From Dictyobacter alpinus (lineage in GTDB: Bacteria > Chloroflexota > Ktedonobacteria > Ktedonobacterales > Ktedonobacteraceae): DNA of 64,000 nucleotides. Position 1 is the stretch's first letter, and the number at the start of each line of letters is the position of its first letter. Below are positions 63,858 to 64,000 of this stretch, piece by piece. A program made the position numbers and the translations under genes. The DNA is taken from positions 4,526,001-4,590,000 of the forward strand of contig NZ_BIFT01000001.1 in the NCBI RefSeq assembly GCF_003967575.1. Reading direction: 5' to 3'. The notes beneath the pieces were generated by a model. The model was not told where the DNA came from, made no database searches, and saw only the letters and a list, made by a program, of their open reading frames with translations.

Positions 63858-63886
63858 GTCAGACCTTAGCGGATCTGGCTTTTTTT
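63858..63886 (+). terminator. intrinsic terminator without an obvious gene
   Basis: GTCAGACC-TTAGC-GG(A)TCTGGC is followed by seven T residues. No protein gene lies between it and the repeat at 63676, so it may end a small RNA or stray transcription. The rest of 63677-64000 shows nothing else. Confidence 0.55.
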
Positions 63887-64000
63887 GCGGCTTTAAAAGC
63901 ATATTCTATACTATTTTATGCCATAAAAGATGCAAGGATGTCATAGTTATATAGTCCTGTATTTTGGTAGGTCATTTGACTCATTATCAGGTTATTGATT

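Overview
The window looks like a chromosomal segment of a Ktedonobacteria-type Chloroflexota bacterium. This is an inference. It rests on moderate GC content, three large Ser/Thr kinase-like proteins, many secreted glycoside hydrolases, CBM2/CBM3/expansin modules, and intergenic regions packed with palindromes and short inverted-repeat elements. No rRNA, tRNA, CRISPR array, phage genes or transposase genes were found.

Layout. 1-8.7 kb: the end of a LacI regulator, a broken lipoprotein gene, a Ser/Thr kinase with a histone-H1-like tail, a second kinase fused to a six-helix membrane domain, a phospholipase-D-type enzyme, an HD hydrolase and a half-length Tm-1/UPF0261 protein. 9-16.9 kb: a GH28-like enzyme, a seven-helix membrane protein, YceI, an RRM protein, an APH-type phosphotransferase, an anchored exoprotein and an MBL-fold hydrolase. 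17-19.7 kb: a drug exporter divergent from its probable TetR regulator, with a double operator between them. 20.3-25.2 kb: a complete ECF vitamin-type transporter (S, small partner, fused AA, T) with a HAD phosphatase, behind an array of four TGTTACA repeats. 25.5-30.2 kb: a secreted GH15 glucoamylase/glucodextranase and an SGNH hydrolase. 32.5-41.5 kb: a tight five-gene operon (pseudokinase-WD40, GH-A-like protein, GT2 synthase, GT39-like transferase, GH5-CBM3) that reads as an exopolysaccharide or cellulose-like glycan locus; a CRP-type palindrome lies upstream. 42-50.3 kb: CBM2-expansin, a CPBP protease, an orphan protein resembling the C-terminal domain of Cas8c/Csd1 (Cas11c-like), a PlcC-type phosphoesterase, a DUF2252 protein and an arabinofuranosidase-like enzyme. 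50.4-52.7 kb: a TetR regulator with an FAD monooxygenase. 53.2-60.3 kb: the histidine-utilisation operon hutF-hutU-hutH-hutI, divergent from an IclR regulator, with the same 15-bp palindrome at both promoters. 60.4-64 kb: a deleted phosphodiesterase pseudogene, a lipoprotein, a DinB protein and a nested mobile-element remnant.

The main unexplained structure lies between the genes. There are at least four families of short non-coding elements. One is a roughly 300-460-bp double-hairpin element in three copies. One is a roughly 150-bp element with 30-31-bp terminal inverted repeats. One is a 93-bp GC-rich repeat. One is a 272-bp element with IS605-like subterminal hairpins and a pseudoknot-capable core. 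One double-hairpin copy is inserted inside a copy of the 150-bp family with an apparent target-site duplication. Long perfect palindromes (up to 64 bp) separate many genes.
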